DNA of 64,000 nt from assembly GCF_003606285.1 (NCBI RefSeq), contig NZ_CP028884.1, positions 186,001 through 250,000 of the forward strand, in the 5' to 3' direction. This document shows, piece after piece, positions 54,885 through 63,575 of this stretch; the stretch's first letter is position 1; each line of letters opens with the position of its first letter. The notes under the pieces are model-generated. The model saw nothing but the letters and a program-made list of their open reading frames with translations, was not told where the DNA came from and made no database searches. Made by a program: the position numbers and the translations under genes. The stretch comes from Borrelia turcica IST7 (GTDB lineage Bacteria; Spirochaetota; Spirochaetia; Borreliales; Borreliaceae).

Positions 54885-55130
54885 TTAAGCTTTTTTATAC
54901 TTCTTGTTAAACTTATCAATCCTACCTGCTGCATCAACAAATTTTTGCTGACCTGTATAAAAAGGATGTGACTTACTTGTAATCTCGACAGTAATCAATG
55001 GATACTCTTTATTATCACTGTATTTAATTGTTTCCTTTGAAGTTAAAGTAGATCTAGTTAAAAACATTGTATCATTAGACCCATCCTTAAACACTACCAA
55101 ATTACTTTTAGGATGTATATTCTTTTTCAT
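54885..55130 (-). CDS. rpmE: 50S ribosomal protein L31, type B
   Basis: 81 residues: [20 protein letters not shown], then [20 protein letters not shown] and [13 protein letters not shown], the L31 signature. There are no cysteines, so it is the zinc-free type B form. L31 bridges the subunits near the central protuberance. It is convergent with the M16 protease gene and downstream of rho with a 59-base gap. Confidence 0.97.
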   Translation of the reverse strand: MKKNIHPKSNLVVFKDGSNDTMFLTRSTLTSKETIKYSDNKEYPLITVEITSKSHPFYTGQQKFVDAAGRIDKFNKKYKKA

Positions 55131-55189
55131 AAAGCCTCTCTATTAACTTAATTAAAGTTTAATTTAAATTAAAAACAAAGTCAATTTTA

Positions 55190-56731
55190 TTAATCCCCAT
55201 TACTCATAGTCTTTAGGAAAATTTCATTATTTTTACTTTTTTTCATCTTTTCAACCAAAGCCTCAACACCTTCATAATCATCAACACCACCTAAAATCTT
55301 TCTAATAAGTAAAATTTTAGAACGCTCCTCCTCATTCAAAAGCAATTCTTCTTTTCTTGTGCCTGATTTCTTAATATTAATAGCAGGGAAAAGTCTTCTG
55401 TCTGCCAAACTCCTATCAAGGATTAGTTCCATATTCCCAGTGCTCTTAAACTCTTCAAAAATAACCTCATCCATTCTACTTCCAGTATCAACTAAAGCGG
55501 TAGCAATAATGGTAAGACTGCCCCCTTCTTCAATATTTCTAGCAGAACCAAAAAATCTTTTTGGCTTATGCAAAGCATTAGAATCAACACCGCCAGAAAG
55601 TATTTTACCGGAAGTTGGCATAGTCTGATTGTAAGCTCTTGCAAGCCTTGTAATAGAATCCAAAAGAATAACAACATCCTTTTTATTCTCAACAAGCCTT
55701 TTTGCCTTCTCAATTACCATCTCCGCAACCTGTACATGCCTGCTAGCTTGCTCATCAAAATTAGATGCAACCACTTCACCTCTAACACCACGAATCATGT
55801 CAGTGACCTCTTCTGGTCTCTCGTCAATAAGTAAAATCATCAAAATAATGTCTGGATAATTAGTAGTTATTGCATTAGCAATTTTTTGAAGCAAAGTAGT
55901 TTTTCCAGCCTTTGGGGGCGACACTATTAAAGCTCTCTGTCCCTTTCCAATAGGTGCAAAAAGATTAATAAGCCTTGTAGAAATATTACAATTTTCATAT
56001 TCAAGATCTAACTTTGAACTAGGATATAAAGGTGTTAAATTATCAAAAGGTATTCTATTTTGTGCAAACGTAGGATCTTGGTCATTAATACTCTTAATCT
56101 TAATCATGGCAAAAAATCTCTCGCCATCCCTTGGAGACCTAATCTGCCCATATAAAATATCACCTGTCCTTAAATTAAAAAGCCTAATCTGAGACGGTGA
56201 AACATAAACATCATTACCTCCTGAAAGATAAGAATTAGATGCTGTACGCAAAAATCCATATCCATCACTTAAAACATCAAGAACCCCAGTAAATAAAACA
56301 CTAATATTATGTTCTGTTAATATCTTAACAAGTAAAAATATTAACTCTGTCTTTTTCATCGTTACTGCAATAGTATGGTTAGTTCCAAGGCCTTCAACAA
56401 CTTTCCTAACCTCAGTAATGGGCTTATCATAAAGAGTGTTTATAGTTATGCTATCCTTGCCGCCTAAAAAATTAACAATGTTACTCTGTTCAAGAGTTTT
56501 AATACTGTTTTCTAAGTCCGGATTAGATATATCATAATCAAAATCTGAAGAAACTCCATTAACTACCCTCAATCGCTCATCATCAGATTTTTTAGATAAA
56601 CTAGAAGCTTCTTTCTTAGCCACAACTTTAACTATCTTTTTCTTTGAATTATCTTCAATTTTTAGCTCTTTAGAAGAATTTAAACGTTTCATTTCATCCT
56701 CTAAATCAAATTCCTCAAATTTTTTATCCAT
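55190..56731 (-). CDS. rho: transcription termination factor Rho
   Basis: 513 residues, about 95 longer than E. coli Rho. The first ~85 residues are a charged Lys/Glu/Asp/Ser-rich extension ([20 protein letters not shown]). The RNA-binding domain follows ([20 protein letters not shown]), then the ATPase: Walker [55 protein letters not shown] and the Q/R loop region [18 protein letters not shown]. It unwinds RNA to end transcription; few intrinsic terminators are visible in this window, so Rho may do much of the work. GAGGAG precedes the ATG. Confidence 0.97.
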   Translation of the reverse strand: MDKKFEEFDLEDEMKRLNSSKELKIEDNSKKKIVKVVAKKEASSLSKKSDDERLRVVNGVSSDFDYDISNPDLENSIKTLEQSNIVNFLGGKDSITINTLYDKPITEVRKVVEGLGTNHTIAVTMKKTELIFLLVKILTEHNISVLFTGVLDVLSDGYGFLRTASNSYLSGGNDVYVSPSQIRLFNLRTGDILYGQIRSPRDGERFFAMIKIKSINDQDPTFAQNRIPFDNLTPLYPSSKLDLEYENCNISTRLINLFAPIGKGQRALIVSPPKAGKTTLLQKIANAITTNYPDIILMILLIDERPEEVTDMIRGVRGEVVASNFDEQASRHVQVAEMVIEKAKRLVENKKDVVILLDSITRLARAYNQTMPTSGKILSGGVDSNALHKPKRFFGSARNIEEGGSLTIIATALVDTGSRMDEVIFEEFKSTGNMELILDRSLADRRLFPAINIKKSGTRKEELLLNEEERSKILLIRKILGGVDDYEGVEALVEKMKKSKNNEIFLKTMSNGD

Positions 56732-56820
56732 AATCTCCTCTATGAGACAAATTTTTAAGAAGGGTTTATAAAAAGCAATATTTAAACCATTAATACTAAA
56801 TAGAAAACATATAAGTTATT

Positions 56821-57228
56821 TCATTGAAAAGTATCTTTTATTTGTGAAACTGTAAAAGCAAACAAATCTATGCTCTCATTAGATTTAATCATCTCACATT
56901 TACCATCAAAGACTATATTATCATTAATAAATATTTTTTTTGTCTTAATATCGCCATATATCTTACAACCACTATTTAAATAAACCTTATTACTGGCATT
57001 TACATTTCCCTTTAAAATTCCTTCAATTATCAATGTATCGCAAGTTATAACATCTGTAATAACTTTACTGTTTTTCCCTATAAAAAGTATTCCTCTCCTA
57101 GAAGATATCTCACCCTCAAAAGACGAATCAAGATATAAAGCACCTTCAAACTTTAACTTTCCTCTAAAAATTAAGCTTGCATCCAGCCTGCAATCCCACT
57201 TATAATCATCTCTAATATCAGGAGACAT
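56821..57228 (-). CDS. bactofilin-family cytoskeletal protein
   Basis: 135 residues with the bactofilin beta-helix pattern: LIFRGKLKFEGALYLDSSFE, then GEISSRRGILFIGKNSKVIT, CDTLIIEGILKGNVNASNKV and YLNSGCKIYGDIKTKKIFI, repeating Gly-x-Ile units about every 18 residues. Bactofilins polymerise into membrane-bound filaments that guide peptidoglycan synthesis, cell shape or flagellar placement. It lies 3 bases after hbb and 89 bases before rho, so probably in the rpsT-hbb operon. Confidence 0.9.
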   Translation of the reverse strand: MSPDIRDDYKWDCRLDASLIFRGKLKFEGALYLDSSFEGEISSRRGILFIGKNSKVITDVITCDTLIIEGILKGNVNASNKVYLNSGCKIYGDIKTKKIFINDNIVFDGKCEMIKSNESIDLFAFTVSQIKDTFQ

Positions 57229-57231
57229 TAA

Positions 57232-57558
57232 CTATCCCTTATATCCCCATACTCGCTCTTTTAAGTCTTTGCCTGGACGAAAATAAGCCACATAGTGATC
57301 ATCAACTCTAACATACTCACCAGTCTGAGGATTACGAGCATTCTGACGTCCCTTCCTCTTTCTAACCTCAAATGTACCAAAAGACCTAAATTCTATGACA
57401 TTATTAAGACAAAGGCTATTCTTAAGCTCTTCAAAAAAAGCATCAACTACAAGTTTTATATATTTTTTTTCTATTTTTTCATTATTATTTTTAATATTTA
57501 AATCTATAAGATCAATAATATCCGACTTAGTAATCTTGGGTCTTCTTGAAAAAGACAT
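57232..57558 (-). CDS. hbb: HU/IHF-family DNA-binding protein Hbb
   Basis: 108 residues. The HU/IHF fold is evident: [37 protein letters not shown], then the arm [20 protein letters not shown] and a C-terminal helix [11 protein letters not shown]. The intercalating Pro is in ARNPQTGE. Hbb of B. burgdorferi bends DNA sharply and binds near the replication origin region. The N-terminus is longer than in standard HU. It is encoded between rpsT and the bactofilin gene. Confidence 0.96.
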   Translation of the reverse strand: MSFSRRPKITKSDIIDLIDLNIKNNNEKIEKKYIKLVVDAFFEELKNSLCLNNVIEFRSFGTFEVRKRKGRQNARNPQTGEYVRVDDHYVAYFRPGKDLKERVWGYKG

Positions 57559-57569
57559 AAACTATTTCC

Positions 57570-57827
57570 TTATTTTAATAGCAAAGTACTCAAATTTGAT
57601 TTCTTACGAGCAGCTTTATTCCTATGAATAATTCTTTTCCTCGCAGCAGTATCTAATTTTTTTGTAACAAACTTAAAAAATTCCAAAGCTTCCTCACGTT
57701 TTCCGTCTCTTACCATCCCAATACAACGCTTTTCTATAGTCTTTAATTCGCTCTTAACACTTGAATTTCTCAGATTTCTCTTTAAGTTCTGCCGCACCCT
57801 CTTTAATGCTGATGGATTATTTCCCAA
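57570..57827 (-). CDS. rpsT: 30S ribosomal protein S20
   Basis: 85 residues, basic and helical: NNPSALKRVRQNLKRNLRNS, then IHRNKAARKKSNLSTLLLK, the S20 pattern. It binds 16S rRNA early in 30S assembly. The start is TTG 57827 with AAGGAG six bases upstream; no nearby ATG or GTG is in frame. E. coli rpsT also starts with UUG, which takes part in its translational autoregulation. The first gene of a unit with hbb and bactofilin. Confidence 0.96.
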   Translation of the reverse strand: MGNNPSALKRVRQNLKRNLRNSSVKSELKTIEKRCIGMVRDGKREEALEFFKFVTKKLDTAARKRIIHRNKAARKKSNLSTLLLK

Positions 57828-57860
57828 ATCAAACTCCTTAATACAGCTAGTATGATAATA

Positions 57861-57889
57861 AATATATCAACTAATCAAAATATAGTCAA
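57861..57889 (-). promoter_or_regulatory. strong promoter for rpsT-hbb-bactofilin
   Basis: On the minus strand: TTGACT (57884-57889), a 17-base spacer and TATATT (57861-57866), 5/6 and 5/6 matches. The leader to the TTG start is about 25-30 bases. Confidence 0.65.
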
Positions 57890-57897
57890 TCTACAAA

Positions 57898-58728
57898 TTA
57901 AGTTACCTTATTGCAATACTTATAAATATATGCAAAATCCCTCTGCATAGAATAAGACATTTTATTATCTCCAATAAATACTCTATTAAGTTGATTCCTA
58001 CACCTATTATCATCATAAATAAAAGATAAATAATCATTCTTCTCTAGCTCAGTACTATTAAGAAATACATTTTTAAAAAATTTATAAAAATATTCTTTTC
58101 TAGAAAATATTTTTCTCTCATAAATAGAAGTTTCTCTAAACTCATAAAAAATAACCAAATTCTTTATGACTAAAATATCTCCTATTAAAACCTTAATGTC
58201 AATAAAAAAAATAAACAGAAATATGATTATATTATTAAATGAAACATAGTAAATAAAAAGACTAATCAAAATTCGAAATAAAAGAGTAACCAAATAAATA
58301 CTCGATACATAATACCTTTTCGGAAATTCTTGAATTTTTGCAATAAACAAGTCAGATCTCATGCTTTTAAGTTTTCTGAAAAACTCAATCAAATAATCCT
58401 TTCTTAAAAAGCAAACTTTTATTTTTCGACCATTACTTAAGCCCAAAATTAACATATTATCTAATAATCTCTTCTTAACCCATAAAATATCATTAAAATC
58501 AAAATTAATTTGGGAATACAAATTTTTATATAAAATACTATTATTCCTAAATTCAATGTCATAGTAATATCTTAAGTAAGAAATTACTACAAAAATATTT
58601 ATTAATATCAAGCAAAATACAAAAATGCCAAATATATCTTTATACAAAGAAATATAAAATATAGCAAAACCAGCATTAAAAACAAAAATTAAAATTAATC
58701 TGATTGTATAAAAAGATATTTCATTCAT
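57898..58728 (-). CDS. membrane protein with PH-like segment, unknown function (BB0234-like)
   Basis: 276 residues. Two N-terminal helices (about 6-26 and 30-50) are followed by a stretch resembling bacterial PH domains (EFRNNSILYKNLYSQINFDF; ILGLSNGRKIKVCFLRKDYL). Two more helices (about 146-185) and a similar second soluble part follow (VIFYEFRETSIYERKIFSRK). The order TM-pair, PH-like, TM-pair, PH-like recalls YdbT/DUF304 membrane proteins, but similarity is weak. It lies between ychF and rpsT and may be transcribed with ychF. Confidence 0.7.
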   Translation of the reverse strand: MNEISFYTIRLILIFVFNAGFAIFYISLYKDIFGIFVFCLILINIFVVISYLRYYYDIEFRNNSILYKNLYSQINFDFNDILWVKKRLLDNMLILGLSNGRKIKVCFLRKDYLIEFFRKLKSMRSDLFIAKIQEFPKRYYVSSIYLVTLLFRILISLFIYYVSFNNIIIFLFIFFIDIKVLIGDILVIKNLVIFYEFRETSIYERKIFSRKEYFYKFFKNVFLNSTELEKNDYLSFIYDDNRCRNQLNRVFIGDNKMSYSMQRDFAYIYKYCNKVT

Positions 58729-58742
58729 ATTGATATTATTAT

Positions 58743-59849
58743 TTAAACATTAAATTTAAAGAAAATTATGTCGCCGTCTTTTACTAAATAATCTTTCCCC
58801 TCAAGCCTAAGTTTCCCCTTTTCCTTTAAATTCTGCACACTCTGAAATTCAAGCAAATCATCATATGAATACACTTCTGCTTTAATGAAACCTCTCTGAA
58901 AATCACTATGTATTATCCCCGCAGCTTCTGGAGCTTTCATTCCATCAATAAAAGTCCAAGCTCTAACTTCCTGAACACCAGCAGTAAAATAGGTTCTAAG
59001 ACCTAAAGTGTAATAAGCTTTCTTTATTAAATTATTAAGTCCGCTATCCTCTATTCCAAGAGAAGTAAGCATCTCTTTCCTCTCATCCAAATCATCAACT
59101 TCAGTAAGTTCTGCCTCAATTTTGGCACAAAGAATCAAATAATCATTACCTTCCCTTAAAGCAATATCTTTTACAATATCTGTATATTTATTACCACAAA
59201 GAGAATTTTCATCAACATTGCAAACATATATAACTTTTTTAATGGTCAAAAGATTTAAAGATTTAATAAACTCATTTGCAAATTCATCAAAGACAAATTC
59301 AACTGCCGGTCTAACATCCATTAAATGCTTTTCAAGTTTCTTAAGCATCAAAATAATTCTCTTTGAGTTCTCACTAACCTTTTTATCAGCACTTTTTGTA
59401 TTTTTTTCATTCTTTAAAATACTTTTTTGTACAGTATCAAGATCTGCAAGACAAAGCTCTGTGTTAATTGTGCTTATATCTCTTTCTGGATTTATATCTC
59501 CATCAACATGAATAACTTCTCTATCTTCAAAACACCTAACAACATGTACAACAACAGAAACTTCACGAATATTAGCCAAAAACTTATTACCCAGTCCCTC
59601 ACCTCTAGAAGCTCCTTTAACAAGGCCTGCTATATCAACAAACTCCATTACAGCCGAAATAGTTTTTTTAGGTACAATCAAACTTACAATTTTTTCAAGT
59701 CTCTCATCAGGTATTGCTACCATGCCCATGTTTGGCTCAATAGTACAAAAAGGATAATTGGCAATCTCCGCCTTTGTTGATGTTAAAGATGAGAATAAAG
59801 TAGATTTACCTACATTAGGCAATCCCACTATTCCTGCATTAAGCGCCAT
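58743..59849 (-). CDS. ychF: redox/ribosome-associated ATPase YchF (Obg family)
   Basis: 368 residues from ATG 59849; a TTG at 59864 would add five. G1 is GIVGLPNVGKSTLFSSLTST, G2/G3 regions are NYPFCTIEPNMG and FVDIAGLVKGASRGEGLGN, and the G4 equivalent is CNVDEN, the NxxE form that gives ATP rather than GTP preference. The C-terminal TGS domain is complete (GLRTYFTAGVQEVRAWTF; GIIHSDFQRGFIKAEV). YchF acts on ribosomes and in stress responses. It follows the TPR/propeller gene by 18 bases. Confidence 0.96.
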   Translation of the reverse strand: MALNAGIVGLPNVGKSTLFSSLTSTKAEIANYPFCTIEPNMGMVAIPDERLEKIVSLIVPKKTISAVMEFVDIAGLVKGASRGEGLGNKFLANIREVSVVVHVVRCFEDREVIHVDGDINPERDISTINTELCLADLDTVQKSILKNEKNTKSADKKVSENSKRIILMLKKLEKHLMDVRPAVEFVFDEFANEFIKSLNLLTIKKVIYVCNVDENSLCGNKYTDIVKDIALREGNDYLILCAKIEAELTEVDDLDERKEMLTSLGIEDSGLNNLIKKAYYTLGLRTYFTAGVQEVRAWTFIDGMKAPEAAGIIHSDFQRGFIKAEVYSYDDLLEFQSVQNLKEKGKLRLEGKDYLVKDGDIIFFKFNV

Positions 59850-59867
59850 AAATAAAACCCCCAAAAC

Positions 59868-61877
59868 CTAATTAACAAAATATGCAAATTCTCCCCTACC
59901 TGTCTGCTGATTAAAATTGATTTCAACCGATAGATTAAAATATCCATTAGGTTCCTGTGTACCTGGATAGTTGTATTCAAGTAAATAAGTACCCGTCTTC
60001 TGCTCTAACATCAAATCACAAACCCTAGATACTCCCTCATAAGATGAAAAAGGAATCACAGCTCCTCCAGTTTCATCTACCAAATATTGTAATTTAGGGT
60101 CAATAGGGCTATTTCCAAACAATATCAAATAAAACCTAATATCATTATTTTTATAATAATTTAAAATAGTGCCTATAGAATATGTATCAAAAGCAGAACG
60201 ACTTAAAGCTCCATTATTAAAATAAAGAACAGCTCTCTTTGAACTCCTTGACATAAGTTCAGAACCTGCAAGCTTTAAACTCACATCTGTCTTCACATAA
60301 GTTGAATCATAAGACCCAAGAGAATTTGTCTTATTAATAGTGCTTAATAAACTCTCAATATTATCTATTAAAGGCACGCTCGTTGCATTTACAAAGCTAA
60401 ATTTCTTATTCTTCCCCTTCTTTATAAGGGTATTTATACCCATAATCTGCTCTGCTTCATACTTTTTCATACCTAAAGATTTATCAAATACAATTGCAAT
60501 ATTCATCTCATTAGAAAGATTAACATCATAAGCAACTTTGGGTTTAACAATATAGTATGCTTCATTAGCAATTGCAAAATTTTCACTCTTAAGCCCTATA
60601 ACTGGCAATCCATTTCTACTACTAACATTAAGTTCAACATAGATTTTAGAATCTCCATCTCTAATTACTCGTCTAATATCAACATTTAAACTATCATAAA
60701 TACTAACATCACTTTTATAAATCGAAATTTTTGCCTTATTAAAGTCTGAAACAATAATCTGATTATTGACATCAATAATTGAAGACGAAATTTTTGAATC
60801 AATGTTATCTGCTTTTAAAAGTTTAGCAAACGTCTTTCCCAAAACATTATACTTATAAACACCATATCTTGAAGATATAATAATATTATTTCCATCAACA
60901 TCGCTACTAAGCCCTTCTATACCCTCAATAGAAGTTTGAGCAGAATATAAATGATTACCACTAGTATCGAAAACTTCAATAGAACCCTTAAGTGCATCAG
61001 CAACATAAATATTCCCATTTAAATATGTAACACCAGTAGGTCCTAAAAGCCCCATAAAACCTACTGTTTTAACGCCAAAATGCAAAATAAAATTACCCTC
61101 AGTATCAAATTTACTTATTCGTTTATTCCCCCATTCACTTACATAAATATAATTTCTATCATCAATAGTCATATATTGAGGAGCAAGTAGCTCGCCAACT
61201 TTTGTTCCCTTCTTCCCAATAGAACCTTTTTTAACACCAATCGTTTTATCATAAATACCAATCTCATCTCTTGAATAAAGAGTAACATAAAGTAATCCAC
61301 CAAGCTCAATTACATCATAAGGTGACTTTAAATAACTAACACCATCCTTAACTAAAACATCAACATTATTGTTAACATCAAAATGTAGAATCTCATTTCC
61401 TACAAAATTAACAGCGTAATATCCACCATATTGATCTGCTTTCAAAGACGTAAACTGATATCCATGTGGTCGCCTGTATATAAAATTATCAAGGGATGCC
61501 ACTCTAATAAGTCTTTCAACACCAAGTTCGTGATCTAAAAATATACCTCTTCTTTGTTCAATAGTAGAGATTAATTGCCTAAGGTATGCAACCTTATACC
61601 CTTGAGATTGTAAATTTCTCCATTCCATCAAAGCTTCTTCAATATATCCCAATCTATAATAAACATTACCCGTCCAAAAATGGTAATCGAGGTTATTAGG
61701 ATCAAAACTTAAAACCTTTTTAAGAGACAACAAAGCATCATCATAAAGTCCATTATTATAAGAATTAAGAGCCCATTTAAATTCTTCCTGAGCATCTTTA
61801 TTTGTAACTATTCCCTGAGAATTTAAAATGAATGTACTTCCAAAAAGAAAAACAATTATATTAAAAAACAACATCAT
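59868..61877 (-). CDS. secreted TPR - beta-propeller - von Willebrand A-like protein (BB0236-like)
   Basis: 669 residues from ATG 61877, supported by AGGGA; a TTG at 61895 is possible. The signal peptide is MMLFFNIIVFLFGSTFI. TPRs lie at about 28-105 (WALNSYNNGLYDDALLSLKK). An NHL-type six-bladed propeller lies at about 140-390 (APQYMTIDDRNYIYVSEWGN; GPTGVTYLNGNIYVADALKG). A VWA-like domain lies at about 455-640 (EMNIAIVFDKSLGMKKYEAE), with only part of the MIDAS D-x-S-x-S motif. Probably a periplasmic or surface scaffold. The C-terminus is beta-rich. Confidence 0.85.
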   Translation of the reverse strand: MMLFFNIIVFLFGSTFILNSQGIVTNKDAQEEFKWALNSYNNGLYDDALLSLKKVLSFDPNNLDYHFWTGNVYYRLGYIEEALMEWRNLQSQGYKVAYLRQLISTIEQRRGIFLDHELGVERLIRVASLDNFIYRRPHGYQFTSLKADQYGGYYAVNFVGNEILHFDVNNNVDVLVKDGVSYLKSPYDVIELGGLLYVTLYSRDEIGIYDKTIGVKKGSIGKKGTKVGELLAPQYMTIDDRNYIYVSEWGNKRISKFDTEGNFILHFGVKTVGFMGLLGPTGVTYLNGNIYVADALKGSIEVFDTSGNHLYSAQTSIEGIEGLSSDVDGNNIIISSRYGVYKYNVLGKTFAKLLKADNIDSKISSSIIDVNNQIIVSDFNKAKISIYKSDVSIYDSLNVDIRRVIRDGDSKIYVELNVSSRNGLPVIGLKSENFAIANEAYYIVKPKVAYDVNLSNEMNIAIVFDKSLGMKKYEAEQIMGINTLIKKGKNKKFSFVNATSVPLIDNIESLLSTINKTNSLGSYDSTYVKTDVSLKLAGSELMSRSSKRAVLYFNNGALSRSAFDTYSIGTILNYYKNNDIRFYLILFGNSPIDPKLQYLVDETGGAVIPFSSYEGVSRVCDLMLEQKTGTYLLEYNYPGTQEPNGYFNLSVEINFNQQTGRGEFAYFVN

Positions 61878-61909
61878 TTTTTTATCCCTAAGCAATACTG
61901 TTTACAATT

Positions 61910-61983
61910 GGTGTTATTATATTTTGCATACTATATATTATACTATGCAATATTGCATATTAACACCTACACTTACTATGCAA
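61910..61983. promoter_or_regulatory. inverted-repeat cluster (operator candidate) between the BB0236-like gene and lnt
   Basis: The 7-mer TTGCATA or its complement TATGCAA occurs four times: 61924-61930, 61944-61950, 61953-61959 and 61977-61983. The middle two form a perfect 16-bp palindrome (61944-61959). Outer arms GGTGTTA (61910-61916) and TAACACC (61961-61967) can enclose most of the cluster. It lies in the 138-base divergent space between the two start codons. Confidence 0.45.
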
Positions 61984-62015
61984 TATATTTTTATAAATAA
62001 TAAAAAAGAGGAAAA

Positions 62016-63575
62016 ATGAAAACAAAATATCTCTATCTAGCCTTATTCTCCGGCATTCTTACAACTTTAGCAATTCCAAACGAAATAAAAGAAACAGGAT
62101 TTTCAACTATTGGTCTTTTTGCATACATACCACTTTTCATTGCATTAATTCAAATAAAAGACAAAAAAACTTTAATTAGCATAACTGTCTTTTATTTTTT
62201 GGTAGCAAATAGCCTACAAAATTTTTGGCTTGCTTTTTTTCATTACTTTGGGTTATTAACATTCTTGGGAGCAATAGTAGGGTACATGCCTTACTCTTTT
62301 GTGTTAGGATATTTGTTATATTATTCTCTTAAAACTTTTAAGAATAAAACATTAATTTTAGCTATGCTTTTTACTCTTTACGATTACTCAAAGTCCGTTG
62401 GATTCTCAGCATATCCTTGGGGATTCTCAGCTTTTATGGTTAGTAACTTCAATGATTTAATACAAGTAGCTGATATTTTTGGAGTCTTTTTTGTATCATT
62501 TATTGTTTATTTTTTTAACGCAGGACTTGCAAATCTTTTAATAAAACAAAGTAAAATGAACATATCAAGTGCCCTTTTCTCTACGATGTTAATAGTTGCA
62601 TCTTTTACTTATGGAATGATTAAAAAAATAGAAATAAATCCAATATTAAACAAAGAAATAGATACTCTGAGTATTGCAGCAGTTCAACTTAATATTGACC
62701 CCTGGTTGCCTGGAAATTATAAAGAAAGTGTTCAAAGATCTATTAAGCTTACAAAAGAAGCTTTAAAAGAAAATCCAGATACGGAACTTGTACTATGGAG
62801 TGAAGGGGTACTAACCTTTCCCTTTAATTCTTATAAAGAATATATTCATCATAATTTAGACTTACTTGCACTATACGATTCAATAAATGAATTGATATTA
62901 GAAAGCAAATCTCACTTTGTTATTGGTTCACCTTCAAACATAAACCAAAGATTAAGAACACATCAAAATTCGGTCTATGCAATAAAACCTAACCTTACTA
63001 TAGAAAATATATATTCTAAGATATTTTTAGTTCCATTTGCAGAAAAAGTACCATTTTACAATTATGAACTTGTAAGAGAATTTTTTATTAAAAATTTTGG
63101 AATCTCAGGGCAAACTAGTGGAAATAAGCTTGAAATATTTAAATTAAAGAAATTCCGTTTAGCTCTTTTAATATGTTATGATGATGCATTTACTGACCTT
63201 GCAAGAGCTTATAAAAAACAAGGTGCAAATTTATTACTAAACTTCTCAAACGATTCTTGGTCAAATACAAATTCATCGGAATGGCAACATTTTGTAGTAG
63301 CGAAATTTAGAAGCATAGAAAATGGCATTAAAACAATTAGAGCCACAAATTCTGGAATAACTACAATAATCAATGAATATGGAGAAAACATAAAAAGTTT
63401 AGAAACATTTAAAGAAGGATACTTAACTTCCAAAATCAAACTGTCTCCAAAGGTCATAACAATTTACGAACATATTGGAGACTTATTTATATACATGCTA
63501 GCAATAATGCTTGTAATAATGACACTAAGATTTTATTTTATTGAAGAAAGAACCCATTTATCACCCTTTCTTTGA
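62016..63575 (+). CDS. lnt: apolipoprotein N-acyltransferase Lnt
   Basis: 519 residues. An N-terminal polytopic membrane domain (about 1-200) is followed by the nitrilase-like domain. The catalytic triad candidates are Glu in LVLWSEGVLTFPF, Lys in FLVPFAEKVPFY and Cys in LALLICYDDAFTD; NFSNDSWSNTNSSEWQHF and SIENGIKTIRATNSGITTII are further Lnt motifs. A last helix anchors the C-terminus. It adds the third acyl chain to lipoproteins, important in a lipoprotein-rich Borrelia. The ribosome binding site is AGAGGA. Its last 43 bases overlap the 3' end of the next gene on the other strand. Confidence 0.95.
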   Translation: MKTKYLYLALFSGILTTLAIPNEIKETGFSTIGLFAYIPLFIALIQIKDKKTLISITVFYFLVANSLQNFWLAFFHYFGLLTFLGAIVGYMPYSFVLGYLLYYSLKTFKNKTLILAMLFTLYDYSKSVGFSAYPWGFSAFMVSNFNDLIQVADIFGVFFVSFIVYFFNAGLANLLIKQSKMNISSALFSTMLIVASFTYGMIKKIEINPILNKEIDTLSIAAVQLNIDPWLPGNYKESVQRSIKLTKEALKENPDTELVLWSEGVLTFPFNSYKEYIHHNLDLLALYDSINELILESKSHFVIGSPSNINQRLRTHQNSVYAIKPNLTIENIYSKIFLVPFAEKVPFYNYELVREFFIKNFGISGQTSGNKLEIFKLKKFRLALLICYDDAFTDLARAYKKQGANLLLNFSNDSWSNTNSSEWQHFVVAKFRSIENGIKTIRATNSGITTIINEYGENIKSLETFKEGYLTSKIKLSPKVITIYEHIGDLFIYMLAIMLVIMTLRFYFIEERTHLSPFL

